7,622 nucleotides of DNA from assembly GCA_947176045.1 (NCBI GenBank), contig CAMWPF010000063.1, positions 1 to 7,622 of the forward strand. Reading direction: 5' to 3'. The stretch comes from an uncultured Treponema sp. Its GTDB lineage: Bacteria; Spirochaetota; Spirochaetia; Treponematales; Treponemataceae. Below the pieces are notes generated by a model. That model searched no databases. It had not been told where the DNA came from and was given only the letters and a program-made list of their open reading frames with translations. Positions 6,188 through 7,622 of the stretch are shown here, piece after piece (the stretch's first letter is position 1; each line of letters begins with the position of its first letter). Both the position numbers and the translations under genes were made by a program.

Positions 6188-6216
6188 CCGCTTGAAATCC
6201 GCCAGTCCTGCCGGAT

Positions 6217-6708
6217 TCACTTCATAACATCGCCGCCGCGGTCCATCGCCGTCAGTCCGGTCCTCACATATTCGAGGATGCCGAACGGCTCAAGCAGGCG
6301 GATGAGGCTTTCAATCTTGTCCTCGCTGCCGGTCGCCTCCACAATCACCGAATCCACCGCCACATCCACGATGTGCGCGCGGAAGATGTCGCACGTGCCG
6401 ATGATCAGCGCGCGCTTCTCGCCGGGCGCCTGCACCTTGATGAGCGCCATCTCGCGCTGGGTCGTCGCGCCTTGCTCGCACTTCTTGATCGAGATGACTT
6501 CCACAAGCTTGGAAAGCTGCTTTTCAATCTGCTCGAGGATGTATTCGTCGCCCTTCACGACGATCGTCATCCGCGACTGTCCGGGATTGTTCGTCTCGCA
6601 GACGGTCAGGGAGTCGATGTTGTAGCCGCGGCGGCTGAACAGCCCGGAAACGCGGCTCAAGACGCCGGCGTGGTTTTCCACCAGTACGGAAAGGACAAAT
6701 TTTTCCAT
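6217..6708 (-). CDS. ilvN: Acetolactate synthase small (regulatory) subunit
   Basis: This is the regulatory subunit of acetolactate (acetohydroxyacid) synthase, the first shared step of valine, leucine and isoleucine synthesis. It is cytoplasmic, activates the catalytic subunit and carries valine feedback inhibition. The 163-residue length is usual for the family. An ACT domain occupies about 3-75, with ENHAGVLSRVSGLFSRRGYN and SRMTIVV. The C-terminal small-subunit domain occupies about 85-157 (REMALIKVQ, DIFRAHIVDV, GLTAMDRG). Gly15 and Asn30 match Gly14 and Asn29 of E. coli IlvH, positions that matter for valine sensing, so valine control is expected. The ATG at 6708 has AGGAG nine bases upstream (6718-6722). 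A second ATG at 6715 is out of frame and too close to that site. No catalytic-subunit gene (ilvB) adjoins it on the downstream side; the gene upstream is pheA. It could equally be named ilvH. Confidence 0.96.
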   Translation of the reverse strand: MEKFVLSVLVENHAGVLSRVSGLFSRRGYNIDSLTVCETNNPGQSRMTIVVKGDEYILEQIEKQLSKLVEVISIKKCEQGATTQREMALIKVQAPGEKRALIIGTCDIFRAHIVDVAVDSVIVEATGSEDKIESLIRLLEPFGILEYVRTGLTAMDRGGDVMK

Positions 6709-6787
6709 TTTTCATAGCTCCTGTCTTTCAAATCGTTCAAAATCCGATGCCGCGACGGACACCGCGCATATCCTGCGGACCGCGCCG

Positions 6788-7540
6788 TCAGATGCTCAGG
6801 CGCGCCTCCGGGTAGATTCCAAGCAGGCGGATTTCATCCGCGGCGCCCCGCAGCTCCTGAAGGACGCCCTCCACATAGCCGCCGTTCTGATGCGCCTGCT
6901 CCGAAAGCTCCGCATCCGCGTAGAACCAGTAGCGCCACGGCTGTCCGTTGATGGGCCGCGACTCCAAGCGCGTCAAATTCAGCCTGTGCTTCTGGAAGAC
7001 GCCGAGGCATTCATACAGCGCGCCCGGCTCGTTCCGGACGCAGAACATGAACGACGCCATGTTCGGCGCGCGGCGGAACTGCTCCGGCGGAACGCCGCCG
7101 CCTGGCGCGGCATGGTTCGCCGCAATCACGACGAAGCGCGTGTAGTCGCGCGGATCGTCCTCGACGCCGTCCTGCAAAACCTCCAGGCCGTAGTACTTCG
7201 CGTTGACGCCGCTCGCAATCGCCGCGTTCTCCGCGGAGCGCGCGTCCGCCACCAATTTCGCCGCCGTCGAAGTGGACGCCGCGTCGATCTTCTCCCACGA
7301 CGGATGCGCGGAAAGCAGCTTGGAGCACTGCGCGAATCCCTGCGGATGGGAATAAATCCTCCGCACCGAACCAACCGACGCGCCCGCCACGCCCAGAAGC
7401 GCGTGCTGGATCCTCAGATGCACCGCGCCGACAATCGAAACGTCCTCGAAGTTGGAAAGGTTGTCGTAGTTCTCGTACACGGAGCCGGCAAGCGAGTTCT
7501 CAATCGGAACCATGCCGAAGTCCGCGCGCCCGTCCGCGAC
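6788..7540 (-). CDS. pheA: Prephenate dehydratase (5'-truncated at the adapter junction)
   Basis: This enzyme converts prephenate to phenylpyruvate with loss of water and CO2, the committed step to phenylalanine, in the cytoplasm. The 250 visible residues contain ADFGMVPIENSLAGSV (6-21), SHPQGFAQC (64-72) and the catalytic-site TRF motif in DYTRFVV (134-136). A C-terminal ACT domain follows, with GALY (173-176) and ESRP (193-196), the two motifs that bind phenylalanine for feedback inhibition. Compared with monofunctional family members roughly 50-60 N-terminal residues are missing. Whether a chorismate mutase domain precedes them cannot be seen. An apparent start codon at 7553-7555 is false, because the five codons before native Val (7538-7540) are adapter sequence. 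It lies 79 bases before ilvN on the same strand with no terminator between, so the two may be co-transcribed. Confidence 0.95.
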   Translation of the reverse strand, partial: VADGRADFGMVPIENSLAGSVYENYDNLSNFEDVSIVGAVHLRIQHALLGVAGASVGSVRRIYSHPQGFAQCSKLLSAHPSWEKIDAASTSTAAKLVADARSAENAAIASGVNAKYYGLEVLQDGVEDDPRDYTRFVVIAANHAAPGGGVPPEQFRRAPNMASFMFCVRNEPGALYECLGVFQKHRLNLTRLESRPINGQPWRYWFYADAELSEQAHQNGGYVEGVLQELRGAADEIRLLGIYPEARLSI

Positions 7541-7622
7541 CTGAGTCTTATACACATCTCCGAGCCCACGAGCCTAAGGCGAATCGCGAATGCCGTCTTC
7601 ATGTTGAAAAAAAAAAAGGGGG
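7541..7622. other. Nextera/Illumina i7 adapter read-through (artefact)
   Basis: Positions 7541-7559 match the 19-base Tn5 mosaic end in 17 places. Positions 7560-7574 match the following Nextera read-2 segment with one mismatch. TAAGGCGA (7575-7582) equals the N701 index. Positions 7583-7606 follow the P7 end of the adapter with several mismatches (clear core ATGCCGTCTTC). Eleven A (7607-7617) and five G (7618-7622) complete the typical tail of a read running past its adapter. None of this is genomic. Confidence 0.97.

Noticed and set aside
6004..6216. Cobalamin riboswitch before a BtuB-like receptor
   Set aside because: The predicted leader is about 48 bases and I see no B12-box-like element or the required large fold.
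6524..6715. Alternative start at 6715 near ilvN
   Set aside because: It is out of frame with ilvN, only two bases from the AGGAG site, and encodes an Arg-rich shadow.
7414..7602. 62-codon minus-strand frame at the contig end
   Set aside because: Its start and first codons lie in adapter sequence and the rest is a shadow of pheA.

Overview
All seven recognisable genes lie on the minus strand, so transcription runs from high to low coordinates. The DNA is GC-rich, with short AT-rich gaps. Signal peptides, two lipoproteins and a TonB-dependent receptor show a diderm (two-membrane) bacterium. The amino-acid biosynthesis genes and a CydDC-like exporter of the type common in Clostridia and other anaerobes would fit a GC-rich anaerobe, perhaps a Treponema-like spirochaete. 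That placement is a guess from protein style, not a demonstrated affiliation.

Layout in transcription order: (1) 7541-7622 is not genomic. It is Nextera/Illumina i7 adapter read-through ending in an A run and a G run. (2) 6788-7540 is the 5'-truncated prephenate dehydratase gene pheA. (3) 6217-6708 is ilvN, the acetolactate synthase regulatory subunit, closed by a strong intrinsic terminator (6160-6187). (4) A new transcription unit starts at a good sigma70-type promoter (6058-6087) with a dyad-symmetric operator candidate over the start site. It encodes a CirA/BtuB-type TonB-dependent receptor (3995-6003) interrupted by a one-base frameshift at a G5 tract (5269-5273). (5) Two secreted lipoproteins follow (2989-3867 and 2389-2829), each with a possible small beta-barrel domain. 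(6) A pair of translationally coupled half-transporters follows (556-2196, and 1-559 running off the edge). They resemble the two halves of a CydDC-type ABC exporter.

How it may work together: the amino-acid block (Phe and branched-chain synthesis) is sealed off by the terminator. The receptor-lipoprotein block looks like an outer-membrane uptake locus. The most interesting signal is a near-identical dyad, TTAGC-N4-GCTAA, at the receptor promoter, with a one-mismatch copy in front of the first lipoprotein gene. This suggests one repressor controls both. The substrate and the regulator cannot be read from the sequence. I saw no tRNA, rRNA, CRISPR array, insertion sequence or phage gene.

Caution: the retained adapter shows this contig end is poor-quality sequence, which makes a sequencing error a serious explanation for the receptor frameshift.
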